A stretch of 64,000 bases of DNA, taken from NCBI RefSeq assembly GCF_024207115.1, contig NZ_CP100128.1:3968001-4032000 (forward strand), read 5' to 3'. Each line of letters opens with the position of its first letter. Position 1 is the first letter of the stretch. Below, piece after piece: positions 17,105-26,802 of this stretch. A model generated the notes under the pieces. That model worked only from the letters and a program-made list of their open reading frames with translations. It did not search any database and was not told the DNA's origin. Source of the DNA: Chromobacterium sp. IIBBL 290-4 (lineage in GTDB: Bacteria > Pseudomonadota > Gammaproteobacteria > Burkholderiales > Chromobacteriaceae). The position numbers and the translations under genes were made by a program.

Positions 17105-17677
17105 TCATGCCGCGAGCGGCGGCAGCGCGCAAACCAGCTTGCTTAACGCATCCAGCGCCGCTTCGCCATTGCCCTCCCTCTGCGCCTGGACGATGGCGCC
17201 GTCCACCGCCAAGGCGAGAGCGGCCGCGAGGCCCGTCTGATCGCAAGACTCCGGCAGAATGTTGGCTATCGCCGCGCGCATTTCTGCTTTGTGACGCCTG
17301 GCTAGTTCCAGAATCGCTTCCTCCGTCGGCAATTCCCCCGCGCTATTGATGAAAGCGCAGCCGCGAAAGTCGTCCGCGTCGAACCACTCCCGCAATGTTT
17401 CTGGCAACGCGCCCGCTCCCAGCGGGCGGCGGCGGTCCAACGCCGCGCTGAACCAGTCCATCCATTGCCGGTGGCGTTGTTCCAGGTAGGCCAGGATCAA
17501 ATCGTTTTTACTGGGGAAATGACGATAAAAGGTCACCTTGCTGACGCTGGATTCGGCGATGACGCGGTCTACGCCGGTGGCGCGTATGCCTTCTTGGTAA
17601 AACAGCCGCAAGGCGGTGGCCAGGATGCGTTCGCGGGGCGTAGATTCTGCCAAGTTGGCGGGATGGTCTGTTTTCAT
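17105..17677 (-). CDS. TetR/AcrR-family regulator
   Basis: 190 residues. The N-terminal helix-turn-helix (RERILATALRLFYQEGIRATGVDRVI ... VSKVTFYRHFPSKNDLI) is a clear TetR domain, followed by an all-helical ligand domain. It is divergent from the DUF1348 gene, and two copies of an 18-base palindrome lie in the 88-base gap, so it most likely represses itself and that gene. Confidence 0.9.
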   Translation of the reverse strand: MKTDHPANLAESTPRERILATALRLFYQEGIRATGVDRVIAESSVSKVTFYRHFPSKNDLILAYLEQRHRQWMDWFSAALDRRRPLGAGALPETLREWFDADDFRGCAFINSAGELPTEEAILELARRHKAEMRAAIANILPESCDQTGLAAALALAVDGAIVQAQREGNGEAALDALSKLVCALPPLAA

Positions 17678-17686
17678 GAGGTCATT

Positions 17687-17743
17687 GTAGACAGACTTGT
17701 CTACTTGGGTCTAGACTTAATGCAAGTAGACAGATCTGTCTAC
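17687..17743. promoter_or_regulatory. Twin operators of the TetR-family regulator
   Basis: Two copies of GTAGACA-N4-TGTCTAC occur at 17687-17704 (centre GACT) and 17726-17743 (centre GATC, making a perfect 18-base palindrome). Their centres are 39 bases apart. They fill the gap between the two divergent genes, the first starting 10 bases before the tetR-like ATG. Confidence 0.85.
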
Positions 17744-17765
17744 GTCAAGCCAAAGGAAACTCATC

Positions 17766-18233
17766 ATGGAACTTCGTCCTCCCTTGCCCCCGTTCAGCCG
17801 CGAAAGCGCCATCGAAAAAATCCGCCTTGCCGAAGATGGCTGGAATAGCCGCGATCCCGCCCGGGTGGCTCAGGCATACAGCCTGGACACGCAATGGCGC
17901 AACCGCGTGGAATTTCCCCGCGGCCGCGAACAGGCGCAGGCTTTATTGACGCGGAAATGGCGGCGCGAACAGGAATATCGCCTGATCAAGGAGCTATGGG
18001 CTTTTGACGGCAATCGCATCGCCGTGCGCTTCGCCTATGAGTGGCAGGACGACGCCGGCCAGTGGCACCGGAGCTATGGCAACGAAAATTGGGAGTTCGG
18101 CGCGGACGGCCTCATGACGCATAGGCACGCCAGCATCAACGACATGCCCATCGCCGAATCCGAGCGGCTGTTCTTTTGGCCCTTGGGCCGACGGCCTGAC
18201 GATCACCCCGGCCTTGGCGATCTGGGACTTTGA
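17766..18233 (+). CDS. DUF1348 protein (SnoaL/NTF2-like fold)
   Basis: 155 residues, nearly all one domain. [44 protein letters not shown] and the [20 protein letters not shown] end match the DUF1348 nuclear transport factor 2-like family. Such small alpha+beta barrels bind or convert small ligands, but no reaction is established for the family. Divergent from, and probably repressed by, the TetR-type regulator. Confidence 0.85.
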   Translation: MELRPPLPPFSRESAIEKIRLAEDGWNSRDPARVAQAYSLDTQWRNRVEFPRGREQAQALLTRKWRREQEYRLIKELWAFDGNRIAVRFAYEWQDDAGQWHRSYGNENWEFGADGLMTHRHASINDMPIAESERLFFWPLGRRPDDHPGLGDLGL

Positions 18234-18339
18234 TTTCATTTTCATGAATTCGGCATGGACAAGGCAGGCAGGTCTTGATTAGCATCAATGTCATTGACAT
18301 TGCATTGGCGGCGCCGCCGCCTCATCGGGAGCCTTATCC

Positions 18340-19788
18340 ATGTTCGAAACCATCCGGCGGCGCTTTCAGGCGCTGCAAACGCAGGTGGACTTCTGTTCCT
18401 TGCGCTATGTGGAGGAAGACAGCGAAAGCCTGAGCGTCCGGCAGGGACGACAGCAACCGCTGGTGCGGCGGCTTGACCGCGGAGCCATGATCGCCGTCGC
18501 GGATGGCGGCGGCTATGGCTACGCCGCCACGGCCGATTTAAGCGAGGCCGGCCTGCGGGCCGCGTTTGAGCGCGCCCGCGACTGGGCGAGGGCTACGGCA
18601 GGCCATGGCGTGTTCGATTATCGCCGGATCGACTTGCCCAGCCCCAAGGGCCAGTATCGCGGCGCCGGAACCGATGTCGCCGCGGAATGGCCGCGCGCCG
18701 CGCTGCTGGACCTGTTATTGAGCGAATCCGCCGCCGCCAAGGGCGAAGACGGCCGCATCGTCGATTGGTCGGCCGGGCTTTACAAGCAAGACATCCGCCA
18801 GTTGTATCTGACCTCTGCCGGCGGCGAAGCGGAGCAGCATCTGCGCGCGCTGACGCCGTCTCTGTCGGTGACCGCTTTCGACAAGGGCCTGGTGCAAACC
18901 CGCAGCCTGGGCCGCTCCAGCGCCCAGGGCGGCCTGGAAATGATCGCCGAGTCCGGCTTGCGCGGCGCGGGCCGCAAAGTGGCCGACGAGGCCTTGCAGC
19001 TGCTGGCCGCGCCCAACTGCCCCAGCGACAAGCGCGATCTCTTGCTGATGCCGGACCAGATGATGCTGCAGATTCACGAAAGCATAGGCCACCCGCTGGA
19101 GCTGGACCGCATCCTCGGCGACGAGCGCAATTACGCCGGCACCAGCTTCGTCACCCTGGATATGTTCGGCAGCTACCGTTACGGCTCCGATCTGCTCAAT
19201 GTCACTTTCGATCCGCTGCTGCGCAATGAATTGGCCAGCTACGGCTGGGACGACGACGGCAAAACGGCGGACAAGGCCTGGTTGATCCGCAATGGCATTC
19301 TTGAGCGTCCGCTGGGCGGCGACATCTCCGCGGCGCGTGCCGGCCTGGATGGCTTCGCGCTGGACGGCGTGGCGAACAGTCGCGCCTGCAACTGGAACCG
19401 CGCGCCGATAGACCGCATGGCCAACCTCAATGTGGAGCCGGGCGATCAGTCGCTGGCGCAATTGATCGCCGGCATCGAGCGCGGCGTGCTGATGCGCACC
19501 AATGTCAGCTGGTCCATCGACGATTCGCGCAACAAATTCCAGTTCGGCTGCGAGTGGGGCCAGTTGATCGAGAACGGCGAGCTGCGAGGCGTGGTGCGCA
19601 ATCCCAACTACCGCGGCGTATCCGCCAACTTCTGGCGCTCGCTCAAGGCGGTGGGCGACGCGTCGACCTTCGAGGTGATGGGCACACCGTATTGCGGCAA
19701 GGGCGAGCCCAATCAAATGGTCCGGGTAGGGCATGCCTCGCCGGCATGCGTGTTCGGCGAGGTGGAAGTTTTCGGAGGAGCGGCATGA
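18340..19788 (+). CDS. TldD-like metalloprotease subunit
   Basis: 482 residues, full length for the family. The zinc motif HESIGH is at residues 246-251 (HExxxH), with the conserved downstream GxxG-type regions and a GEPNQMVRVGHASP end. TldD pairs with TldE/PmbA to form a heterodimer that degrades unfolded or modified peptides in the cytoplasm. The partner is encoded next with an ATGA overlap but is interrupted. The sequence has diverged from canonical TldD, so this is probably a second, specialised pair. Confidence 0.85.
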   Translation: MFETIRRRFQALQTQVDFCSLRYVEEDSESLSVRQGRQQPLVRRLDRGAMIAVADGGGYGYAATADLSEAGLRAAFERARDWARATAGHGVFDYRRIDLPSPKGQYRGAGTDVAAEWPRAALLDLLLSESAAAKGEDGRIVDWSAGLYKQDIRQLYLTSAGGEAEQHLRALTPSLSVTAFDKGLVQTRSLGRSSAQGGLEMIAESGLRGAGRKVADEALQLLAAPNCPSDKRDLLLMPDQMMLQIHESIGHPLELDRILGDERNYAGTSFVTLDMFGSYRYGSDLLNVTFDPLLRNELASYGWDDDGKTADKAWLIRNGILERPLGGDISAARAGLDGFALDGVANSRACNWNRAPIDRMANLNVEPGDQSLAQLIAGIERGVLMRTNVSWSIDDSRNKFQFGCEWGQLIENGELRGVVRNPNYRGVSANFWRSLKAVGDASTFEVMGTPYCGKGEPNQMVRVGHASPACVFGEVEVFGGAA

Positions 19789-20900
19789 TGCGCGCGCATT
19801 TGCAAAAACTGGCGGCCGCATTGAGCGGCCTGTTGCGGGATCAAGAAGGCTATACCTTGTGACTGGCTGCCGAACGCAGCGATTTCGTCCGCTTCAACCA
19901 TGGCAAGGTGAGGCAGGCGGGGCAGATCAAGCAGGCTTATTTGACCCTGCGCTTGATTCGCGGCAAACGGCAGGCGTCGCAGCAGCTGTCGCTGAGCGGC
20001 GGCGAGGATGATCTGGGCTTGCTGGAAAGCGTTTTGCCGGTCTTGCGCCAGGCTTTGGATCAAGTGGAGGAAGATCCCTTCCTGCTGTTGAACGACGCCC
20101 CAAACCACAGCGAACGCATCGGCGAGGCGAGCCTGCCGCCCGCAGAAACGATGGCCGCCGACATTCTGGCCGCGGCGGAAGGGCTGGACCTGGTGGGCAT
20201 ACTGGCCAGCGGCGAGATGAGCTTCGGCTTCGCCAACCACTTGGGGCAATTCAACTGGCAGCAGGGCGAGAGCTGGAATTTCGACTGGAGCCTGTATTCT
20301 CACGGCGACAAGGCGGTGAAGCGCAGCCCGCTGCTCAAGCTGGCCGAGGGCGAGCGCAAGCTGTCGCCGCTGGTGAGTTTGAGCGAAGAGGGCGGCGCAG
20401 GCTTCGGCCCGCTGTTCCAGTCCGATGGCTTTATCCGGCCGGAGCGGGTGGAGTTGATCGCCGCCGGCGAACATCGCCACAGCTTGATCTCGCCGCGCAG
20501 CGCGCGCGAGTTCGGCCTGACGCCGAACGCGGATGGGCGGGAGTTCGCCGAATCCATGCATCTGGCCGCGGGGTCGCTCCCCAGCGCAGACGCGTTGGCC
20601 GCGCTGGGGACAGGCGTATACCTTTCCAATCTGTGGTATCTGAACTTCTCCGACCGCTCGGCCTGCCGCGTCACCGGCATGACCCGCTTCGCCTGCTTCT
20701 GGGTGGAAGACGGCAAGATCGTCGCGCCGCTGGGGGTGATGCGCTTCGACGACAGCTTGTTCGATCTGCTGGGCGAACAACTGGAAGCGCTGACGGCGGA
20801 ACGCTCGCTGCTGGTGGACCCGCATAGCTATGGCGGCCGTTTCAGCTTCAGCAAGCTGATGCCGGGCGCGCTGGTGAAGTCGCTGCGCTTCAGCCTCTGA
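19785..20900 (+). pseudogene. TldE/PmbA-like partner gene with in-frame TGA at codon 26
   Basis: The ATG overlapping the tldD-like stop opens a frame MMRAHLQKLAAALSGLL and so on that meets TGA at 19860-19862. The frame then continues without interruption from 19863 to 20900 (LAAERSDFVRFNHGKVRQAG onward) with good family similarity on both sides. A single-base change (for example TGG or CGA to TGA), a sequencing error or read-through would explain it. Internal starts after the TGA would lose the first strand of the N-terminal domain. TldE has no metal site of its own and is needed by TldD for activity, so the pair may be inactive. Confidence 0.75.
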
Positions 20901-20909
20901 GCCGCCCAA

Positions 20910-20934
20910 GCCTCGCCGCCGTGGGCGGCGAGGC
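20910..20934 (+). terminator. Hairpin after the TldE-like gene
   Basis: GCCTCGCCGCC (20910-20920) pairs perfectly with GGCGGCGAGGC (20924-20934) around a GTG loop. The T-run after it is weak. The following 296 bases up to pepD contain no recognised gene. Confidence 0.6.
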
Positions 20935-21230
20935 ATCTTGCCATGCCATTTATTCATGCCTGATGTTTCTGGCATGGAAAATGGCTTTGCTATATGCGCA
21001 ATTCCAGCAAGATTTAGCTGTGGGTTCATTCCCTTGCGGCGCGTTGCGGGGTATGCTTTCCCTTCATTGCCCATCGTGTAGAATGATGAGCAGATTGTCA
21101 GCGTGAAAATCATGCCAAGGCGTATTTTCATGCTGACTGGACATGATTTTTTGCCTTCGCTTAGCGATGGCTGTGCCTGGCGACGCCGCCCTCGGATGCG
21201 GCGCCGCGCTACCGAATCAAGGATGACGTT

Positions 21231-22685
21231 GTGACCAATATCGCCGAACTCGAACCGAAAGCCGTCTGGGAACATTTCCAAACCCTGTGCGACATCCCCC
21301 GCCCGTCCAAGCACGAAGAGCAAGTGCGCGACTACATGAAAGGCTGGGCGGAACTGCGCGGCCTGGAAACCGTGGTCGACAAGGTCGGCAACCTGATCAT
21401 CCGCAAGCCGGCCACGCCGGGTTATGAAGACTGCGCCGGCGTGGTGCTGCAAGGCCACCTGGACATGGTATGCCAGGCCAACAGCGGCACCGAGCACGAC
21501 TTCTTCAAAGACCCGATCCGCCCGGTGTTGAAAGATGGCTGGCTGATCGCCGAAAACACCACGCTGGGCGCCGACAACGGCATCGGCGTGGCCTTGGGCA
21601 TGGCGGTGCTGTCGGGCGACGATGTGGCCCATGGCCCGGTGGAAGTGCTGCTGACGCTGGATGAAGAGGCCGGCATGGGCGGCGCGCTGGGGCTGGAAAC
21701 CGGCCTGCTGCAAGGCCAGTATCTGATCAATATCGATACCGAAGAGTGGGGCGAGTTCTACATGGGCTGCGCCGGTGGCGTGGATGTGAACGTTACCCGC
21801 GAATACGCCGCAGACGCGCTGCCGGCCGGTTTCCAGACCGCCAGCCTGACCATCAAGGGCCTGAAGGGCGGCCACTCCGGCGCCGACATCCACCTGGGCC
21901 GCGGCAACGCCAACAAGATTCTGCTGCGCCTGATCCGCGAGCTGGAAGCCGAAACCGAACTGCGCCTGGCCTCGTTCAAGGGCGGCACCGCGCGCAACGC
22001 GCTGTCGCGCGAAGCCTTCGCCGTAGTGGCTTACCCGGCCGCCGACGCCGCCAAAGTCGCCGCCAAGCTGGACGCCTTCCAGGCGCTGCTGCGCTTTGAA
22101 CTGGCCGGCGTGGACGAGGGCGTGACCGTGCTGTCTGAAGCTGCCTCTGCTGACGGCGTAGTGGGCAAGGCCGATCAAACCGCCATCCTGTCCGCCCTGC
22201 ATGCCGCTCCGCACGGCGTGAAGCGCATGAGCCAGCGCGTGGCCGGCGTGGTGGAAACCTCCAACAATCTGGGCGTGGTCTCCATCGAGGGCGGCAAGGT
22301 ATTCGCCAACCTGATGGTGCGCTCCTTGCTGGATTCCGGCACCTGGATGCTGGCGCGCGAAATCGAAAGCCTGTTCAAGCTGGCCGCCTACAAGGTGGAA
22401 ATGGAAGGCGGCTATCCGGGTTGGGCGCCGAATCCGCAGTCCAAGCTGCTGGCGCTGTTCAAGGATGTGTTCAAGCAGGAGTTCGGCGGCGAGGCCGAGG
22501 TGCAGGTGATCCACGCCGGCCTGGAATGCGGCATCCTGGGCTCCAAGTATCCGAATCTGGACATGGTGTCCTTCGGCCCGAACATCCGCGGCGCACACGC
22601 GCCGGGCGAGCGCGTGGAAGTGGAATCGGTAGGCAAGGCTTGGCAATTGCTGCAGGCTGTGTTGAAGGCCATCCCCAAGCGTTGA
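21231..22685 (+). CDS. pepD: Aminoacyl-histidine dipeptidase (M20C, PepD)
   Basis: 484 residues, GTG start with AAGGA upstream (21220-21224). Cytosolic di-zinc exopeptidase that splits Xaa-His dipeptides such as carnosine. Metal and catalytic residues are visible: GHLDMV (His-x-Asp), LGADNGIG, the Glu-Glu pair of LDEEAGMGG, HSGADIHLGRGNANK in the lid domain, and a late His in the FGPNIRGAHAPGE region. Full length and single-gene. Confidence 0.95.
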   Translation: MTNIAELEPKAVWEHFQTLCDIPRPSKHEEQVRDYMKGWAELRGLETVVDKVGNLIIRKPATPGYEDCAGVVLQGHLDMVCQANSGTEHDFFKDPIRPVLKDGWLIAENTTLGADNGIGVALGMAVLSGDDVAHGPVEVLLTLDEEAGMGGALGLETGLLQGQYLINIDTEEWGEFYMGCAGGVDVNVTREYAADALPAGFQTASLTIKGLKGGHSGADIHLGRGNANKILLRLIRELEAETELRLASFKGGTARNALSREAFAVVAYPAADAAKVAAKLDAFQALLRFELAGVDEGVTVLSEAASADGVVGKADQTAILSALHAAPHGVKRMSQRVAGVVETSNNLGVVSIEGGKVFANLMVRSLLDSGTWMLAREIESLFKLAAYKVEMEGGYPGWAPNPQSKLLALFKDVFKQEFGGEAEVQVIHAGLECGILGSKYPNLDMVSFGPNIRGAHAPGERVEVESVGKAWQLLQAVLKAIPKR

Positions 22686-22703
22686 TCGCGAGATAAGCAA
22701 TAA

Positions 22704-22733
22704 TGGTCAGGCTGCAAGCCTGGCCATTTTTTT
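22704..22733 (+). terminator. Rho-independent terminator after pepD
   Basis: TGGTCAGGCT (22704-22713) pairs with AGCCTGGCCA (22717-22726), with one G-T pair, loop GCA, followed by seven T. Confidence 0.85.
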
Positions 22734-22801
22734 GTCTGCAAACGCGCATGCCTTGGTCATTTCGGCGAGGCTGAGACTGACCGTTTTCGCGGGAGTGCGA
22801 A

Positions 22802-23608
22802 ATGGATATGAAAGCTTACCGCTGTTTCGGTCGAGAAACCGATAGCGGCAATCTGGCGCTGGTTTTCAGCGGCGATGGCGTGGAAGCGCTAGGCCAAGCT
22901 GAACGGCTGGCCTTGGCCCAGCAACATCATGCGCCGGCCTCAGTATTTGTCGCGCCGTCGCCGGATGGCGTGTTTACGCTGGATTATTACTATCCCCACG
23001 CGCGCAGCGTGTTATGCCTGCATGCCTCTTTGGCGGCGGCTGCGTTTCTGAGAGGCCAGTTTGGAGCCATTCCGATGGCGCTGCGCACGGCCAGCGGCCA
23101 AGATTTGTCCTTGAGCCAAGACGGCGAGGCGATTCTGTTTCGCTTGCAGCGGCAGGCGATGGCGGCAAGCGCGCCAAGCGTGGACGAAGTTGCGGCCTGG
23201 CTGGGATGCGAAGCGTCCGGCATCCTATCCATGCCAGTCGTCGCTTCCGTCGGCAGCCCCAAGCTGCTGGTGGCCTTGAAAGATCAAACCGTCCTGGCGC
23301 AGTTGAGGCCGAACTTGCAAGGCATCGTCGAATGGGGCAAGCGCGCCGGCGTGAACGGGTGTTACGCGTATGCGGCGCTGGCCGAGGGCGTATACACCGG
23401 CCGTAACTTCAACCATCTGGACCCGGGGCTGGAAGACGCGGCCACTGGCGTCGCGGCCGGCGCGCTGTGCGCCCAGCTTGAGCGCGATTTGACGCTGCGC
23501 CAGGGCGATGGGCAGGGCAACCCTTGCGAGTTGCGAGCCAAGTTCGGCGGCGGCTGGGTGGAGGTGGGCGGCATGGCGCGCGCGGCGGCGATGGAGGCCG
23601 CGCCATGA
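22802..23608 (+). CDS. PhzF-family isomerase-like protein
   Basis: 268 residues with the two-lobed PhzF/diaminopimelate-epimerase-like pattern: a GNLALVF version of the GNPxAVV motif near residue 20, and LDPGLEDAATGVAAGAL in place of the usual EDPxTGSA(H) motif in the second half. Members isomerise small acids by proton shuttling; the true PhzF works in phenazine synthesis, but no other phenazine genes are here. It overlaps the HAD gene by 4 bases (ATGA). Confidence 0.75.
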   Translation: MDMKAYRCFGRETDSGNLALVFSGDGVEALGQAERLALAQQHHAPASVFVAPSPDGVFTLDYYYPHARSVLCLHASLAAAAFLRGQFGAIPMALRTASGQDLSLSQDGEAILFRLQRQAMAASAPSVDEVAAWLGCEASGILSMPVVASVGSPKLLVALKDQTVLAQLRPNLQGIVEWGKRAGVNGCYAYAALAEGVYTGRNFNHLDPGLEDAATGVAAGALCAQLERDLTLRQGDGQGNPCELRAKFGGGWVEVGGMARAAAMEAAP

Positions 23609-24216
23609 TACAGGCCGTGTTTTTTGACTACGATGGCGTGCTGACGACCGATAAGTACGGCTCCGACACCACCAATCGCTATCTCAGCCAGGCAAGCGGG
23701 CTGCCATTCGAGCGCATCGATCAGGCAATGGACCGCTACAACGACGAGCTGCTATTGGGCAAGCTGACGCATCAAGACATCTGGGCGGATTTGTGCCGCG
23801 ATCTGGAATATCCGCTGGATATCGGCTGGCTGGATGCCGCCTTCCGCAGCACGCCGCGCAATGATGCGATGTTCGATCTGGCCCGCCAACTGAAAGGCCG
23901 CTACCGGTTGGGCATCATCACCGACAATAAGCTGGATAGAATGATTTGCCTCGCCAAGCACCAGGACTTGGACGCATTGTTCGATCCCATTGTGGTGTCG
24001 GCGCGGCTGGGATTCGGCAAGCAGGACTCCGAGATTTTCCAGCATGCCCTGGCGCAAGCAAGCTTGCCGGCCGAGGCATGCCTGTTCATTGACAATAGCC
24101 AGCGTAATCTTGAGGTGGCGGCAAATTTAGGCATGGCCACCCTGCATCATGATGATGGGAAAAATGATGTAGGCAGATTGCGATCAGAGATAGGCGCGCT
24201 GCTGGATTTTCGATAA
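23605..24216 (+). CDS. HAD-superfamily hydrolase
   Basis: 203 residues from the ATG that overlaps the PhzF-like stop. Motif I FFDYDGVLTT (nucleophile Asp9), motif II around IITDNK, a lysine in FGKQDS and motif IV FIDNSQRNLEVA are present, as in subfamily I phosphatases related to epoxide hydrolase/phosphoglycolate phosphatase. The substrate is unknown; coupling to the PhzF-like gene suggests a shared small-molecule pathway. Confidence 0.8.
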   Translation: MIQAVFFDYDGVLTTDKYGSDTTNRYLSQASGLPFERIDQAMDRYNDELLLGKLTHQDIWADLCRDLEYPLDIGWLDAAFRSTPRNDAMFDLARQLKGRYRLGIITDNKLDRMICLAKHQDLDALFDPIVVSARLGFGKQDSEIFQHALAQASLPAEACLFIDNSQRNLEVAANLGMATLHHDDGKNDVGRLRSEIGALLDFR

Positions 24217-24271
24217 GCGATGAGTCTATTCTCGAATATGCTCTGGGCTGGCTTGTCGCAATAGCGGCCGG

Positions 24272-25012
24272 TTAAATATACAGATCGGATGGAATCAGAT
24301 CGTAGGCTGCGGCCTTGGCGATGAGGCGGCCCATATTGTTCACGTCGAACTTCTGATACAAGCCATTATTGATCGCCGTTTGAATGGATCGAACCGACAC
24401 GTCCTTCCCATAAAGGATGGATAATATGCTTGATATTTCTTTTGGCGACTTGTACAGCGTCAGCAAATAAATAATTTGCCCTTCGCGCTGGCTTAGGCTG
24501 GGAGCGGGGGCAAGGTTTTTGCTGGTGTCCAGCCCCAGGCTTAGATTCAGCGCTTCCAGCTTGTCGGACAAGCTTGGGTTTGAAGGCGCGCGCGTCGACT
24601 CGTCTGAACTCCCGGCGGCCGGCCCGTTCCGCGGCCCTTGTTGCAGGCCTAGTGCCGGGCTTGCCATTTCGCGGCAAAAACCAACCAATCCAATATTTAT
24701 CGAGCCATCGGCTATGACATTTTTCTGGGTTTCGGAGATGACCACCCTGCCTTGCGGGGAGGGAATTTCTTCCAGTTTAGAGAGGGATTTGCCGGTTCTG
24801 AGAACGGAAACATCATCCAGCTCATAGGATTGCCAGTTTTCTCCCCAGGGCAGATCCAGGTCTTTTCTACCAATGAGCTCATTGATATTCTCCGTCCCGA
24901 TCATTCTGAGAAACGCTTCATTGCAGCCTGAAAAGAACAAGTTCGCGTCTTTCCAAAAAGTTGGAATCGGCGATTTTTCTATCATCTGGAAGTAGGACTT
25001 GGAGTCAAACAT
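24272..25012 (-). CDS. PAS-domain regulator with C-terminal LuxR-like HTH
   Basis: 246 residues from ATG 25012; a start at 25057 would add 15 basic residues and cannot be excluded. A PAS-like sensor covers about residues 5-115 (IEKSPIPTFWKDANLFFSGCNEAFLRMIG), followed by a Ser/Pro-rich linker. A C-terminal helix-turn-helix resembles the LuxR class (LSQREGQIIYLLTLYKSPKEIS ... VSVRSIQTAINNGLYQKF). Such one-component proteins couple a small ligand or redox signal to transcription. Targets are not evident. Confidence 0.65.
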   Translation of the reverse strand: MFDSKSYFQMIEKSPIPTFWKDANLFFSGCNEAFLRMIGTENINELIGRKDLDLPWGENWQSYELDDVSVLRTGKSLSKLEEIPSPQGRVVISETQKNVIADGSINIGLVGFCREMASPALGLQQGPRNGPAAGSSDESTRAPSNPSLSDKLEALNLSLGLDTSKNLAPAPSLSQREGQIIYLLTLYKSPKEISSILSILYGKDVSVRSIQTAINNGLYQKFDVNNMGRLIAKAAAYDLIPSDLYI

Positions 25013-25057
25013 GGCTTGGCGGCGAGATTTTGGGCGAGGCCTGGCGGGGTCTGCCAT

Positions 25058-25581
25058 TTTTAGTGTATAGGCTATGCCAAAAAATTATACCATTGTTGTT
25101 GAATGGTTGTAAATTAGCATTTTGCCGCAACTGGCCTTTTTCCAGCATGCTAAATTTCCTTCACTCGCCGGATGGCTCTTGAACGCATGAAGGGCAGGGG
25201 GCGCAACTTTTTCTGGTAGCGCATTGTGAAATTCTTACCCGGCATCGGACCCCGTTCACCAGTTAACGAGAGGCGGCCAATACCGGATGCAACACACTGA
25301 TTAAATGAGTCTTTTCACTCCTCCAGATGAGATTTCGCTAAAGCCACAGCGGCGATGTTTTGGGCGTTTCAGCTAAATTATTGATGTGCTTTTGGCGTGG
25401 TTTGCAATTGGGCCGATAGGTTCTTGGATTGATGTAAACAAGCGAGGCGCCGCCAGCAATGGCCGCGCTTCGCTTGCGCATGGATTGGGCCCGGCAATGA
25501 GCGCGGCGCTCTGGCGCGCAATATGTGCTCATGCGCATAAACGGGTAAAATCCACGCCACCCAATATGGCTGGCTTGACGC
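25058..25581. other. Gene-free stretch upstream of sbcDC
   Basis: No open frame here has a ribosome-binding site or family resemblance. It separates the divergent PAS regulator and sbcDC and presumably holds their promoters; none is clear by eye. Confidence 0.5.
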
Positions 25582-26802
25582 ATGCGCATTCTCCACACCT
25601 CAGACTGGCACCTCGGCCAGCATTTCATGGGCAAAACCCGCCAGGCCGAACACCTGGCGCTTATCGACTGGCTGATCCGGCAAGTCGGCGATCATGCGGT
25701 CGACGCCGTGATCATCGCCGGCGACATCTTCGACACCGGTTCGCCGCCCAGCTATGCGCGCGAACTGTACAACCGCCTGGTGGTGGAGCTGCATACGGCA
25801 GGCTGCGCGTTGCTGATTCTGGGCGGCAATCACGATTCGGTGGCCACGCTGGGCGAAAGCCGCCCCTTGCTGGCTTACCTTCGCGCCACCGTCATCCCCG
25901 CGGTGGAAGAGAATTTGGATCAGCAAGTGCGGGTGCTGAACAAGCGGGATGGCGCGCCCGGCGCCATTGTCTGCGCCATTCCGTTCATCCGTCCCCGCGA
26001 CGTGCTGCAAAGCCAAGCCGGCCAAAGCGCGGAAGAAAAGCAGATTTCCTTGCAAGAAGCCATCGCTCAACACTATCAGGCGGTTTATCAGCTCGCTCGC
26101 GCCAAGCGCAACGCGCTGCGTTTGGCATTGCCCATCATCGCCACCGGCCACTTGGCGACCGTGGGCGCGAGCGCCAGCGAATCCGTGCGCGAGATCTATG
26201 TCGGCGCGCTGGAAGCTTTTCCTACCGCCGCCTTTCCTCCTGCCGATTACATCGCCCTGGGGCATATCCATCGCCCGCAAAAGGTGGGCGGCCAAGAGCA
26301 TATCCGTTATTGCGGATCGCCCATCCCGCTGAGCTTTGACGAGGCGGAGCAGCAGAAGGAAGTGCTGCTGGTGGACGTGGACGATATCGGCCTGATGGCG
26401 GTGACGGCGCTGCCGGTCCCTCGCTTCCAGCAATTGGCCTCCATCAAGGGCGACCTTAAAGAACTGGAGGCTTCGATCCAGGAGACGGCCAAACTAGCCA
26501 GTGCCGACCAGCCAGTTTGGTTAGAAGTGATGGTGAAAGGGGACGACTATCTGACTGATCTGCAAACCCGCATCCAGAGCATGACCGAAGGCTTGCCGGT
26601 GGAGGTGCTGCGTGTGCGCAGGGATCGCGGCAATGCAGTGGCTGCCCTGCAAGCCGCCGCCAAAGAAACGCTGGATGAGCTGACGCCGTTCGACGTATTC
26701 AACAAACGGCTGGAGCAGGAAGCCTTGGATGAAGCGTTGCGAGGACAGCTGGACACACGCTACCGCAGTATTGTGACCAGCTTGCAGGAGGCCTCGGAAT
26801 GA
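25582..26802 (+). CDS. sbcD: Exonuclease SbcD
   Basis: 406 residues. All calcineurin-type phosphoesterase motifs are present: HTSDWHLG (DxH), AGDIFDTG (GDxxD), GGNHDS (GNHD), TGHLA and ALGHIHRPQ (GHxH). SbcD is the Mn-dependent nuclease subunit that, with SbcC, cuts hairpins and protein-blocked DNA ends. It overlaps sbcC by 4 bases (ATGA). Confidence 0.95.
   Translation: MRILHTSDWHLGQHFMGKTRQAEHLALIDWLIRQVGDHAVDAVIIAGDIFDTGSPPSYARELYNRLVVELHTAGCALLILGGNHDSVATLGESRPLLAYLRATVIPAVEENLDQQVRVLNKRDGAPGAIVCAIPFIRPRDVLQSQAGQSAEEKQISLQEAIAQHYQAVYQLARAKRNALRLALPIIATGHLATVGASASESVREIYVGALEAFPTAAFPPADYIALGHIHRPQKVGGQEHIRYCGSPIPLSFDEAEQQKEVLLVDVDDIGLMAVTALPVPRFQQLASIKGDLKELEASIQETAKLASADQPVWLEVMVKGDDYLTDLQTRIQSMTEGLPVEVLRVRRDRGNAVAALQAAAKETLDELTPFDVFNKRLEQEALDEALRGQLDTRYRSIVTSLQEASE

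Noticed and set aside
19713..22700. A 995-codon open frame antisense to the TldE-like gene and pepD
   Set aside because: It spans two real genes and an intergenic gap and has shadow-type composition.
25201..25400. Checked for a tRNA or small RNA gene in the gap before sbcD
   Set aside because: No cloverleaf, T-loop consensus or terminator was recognised.
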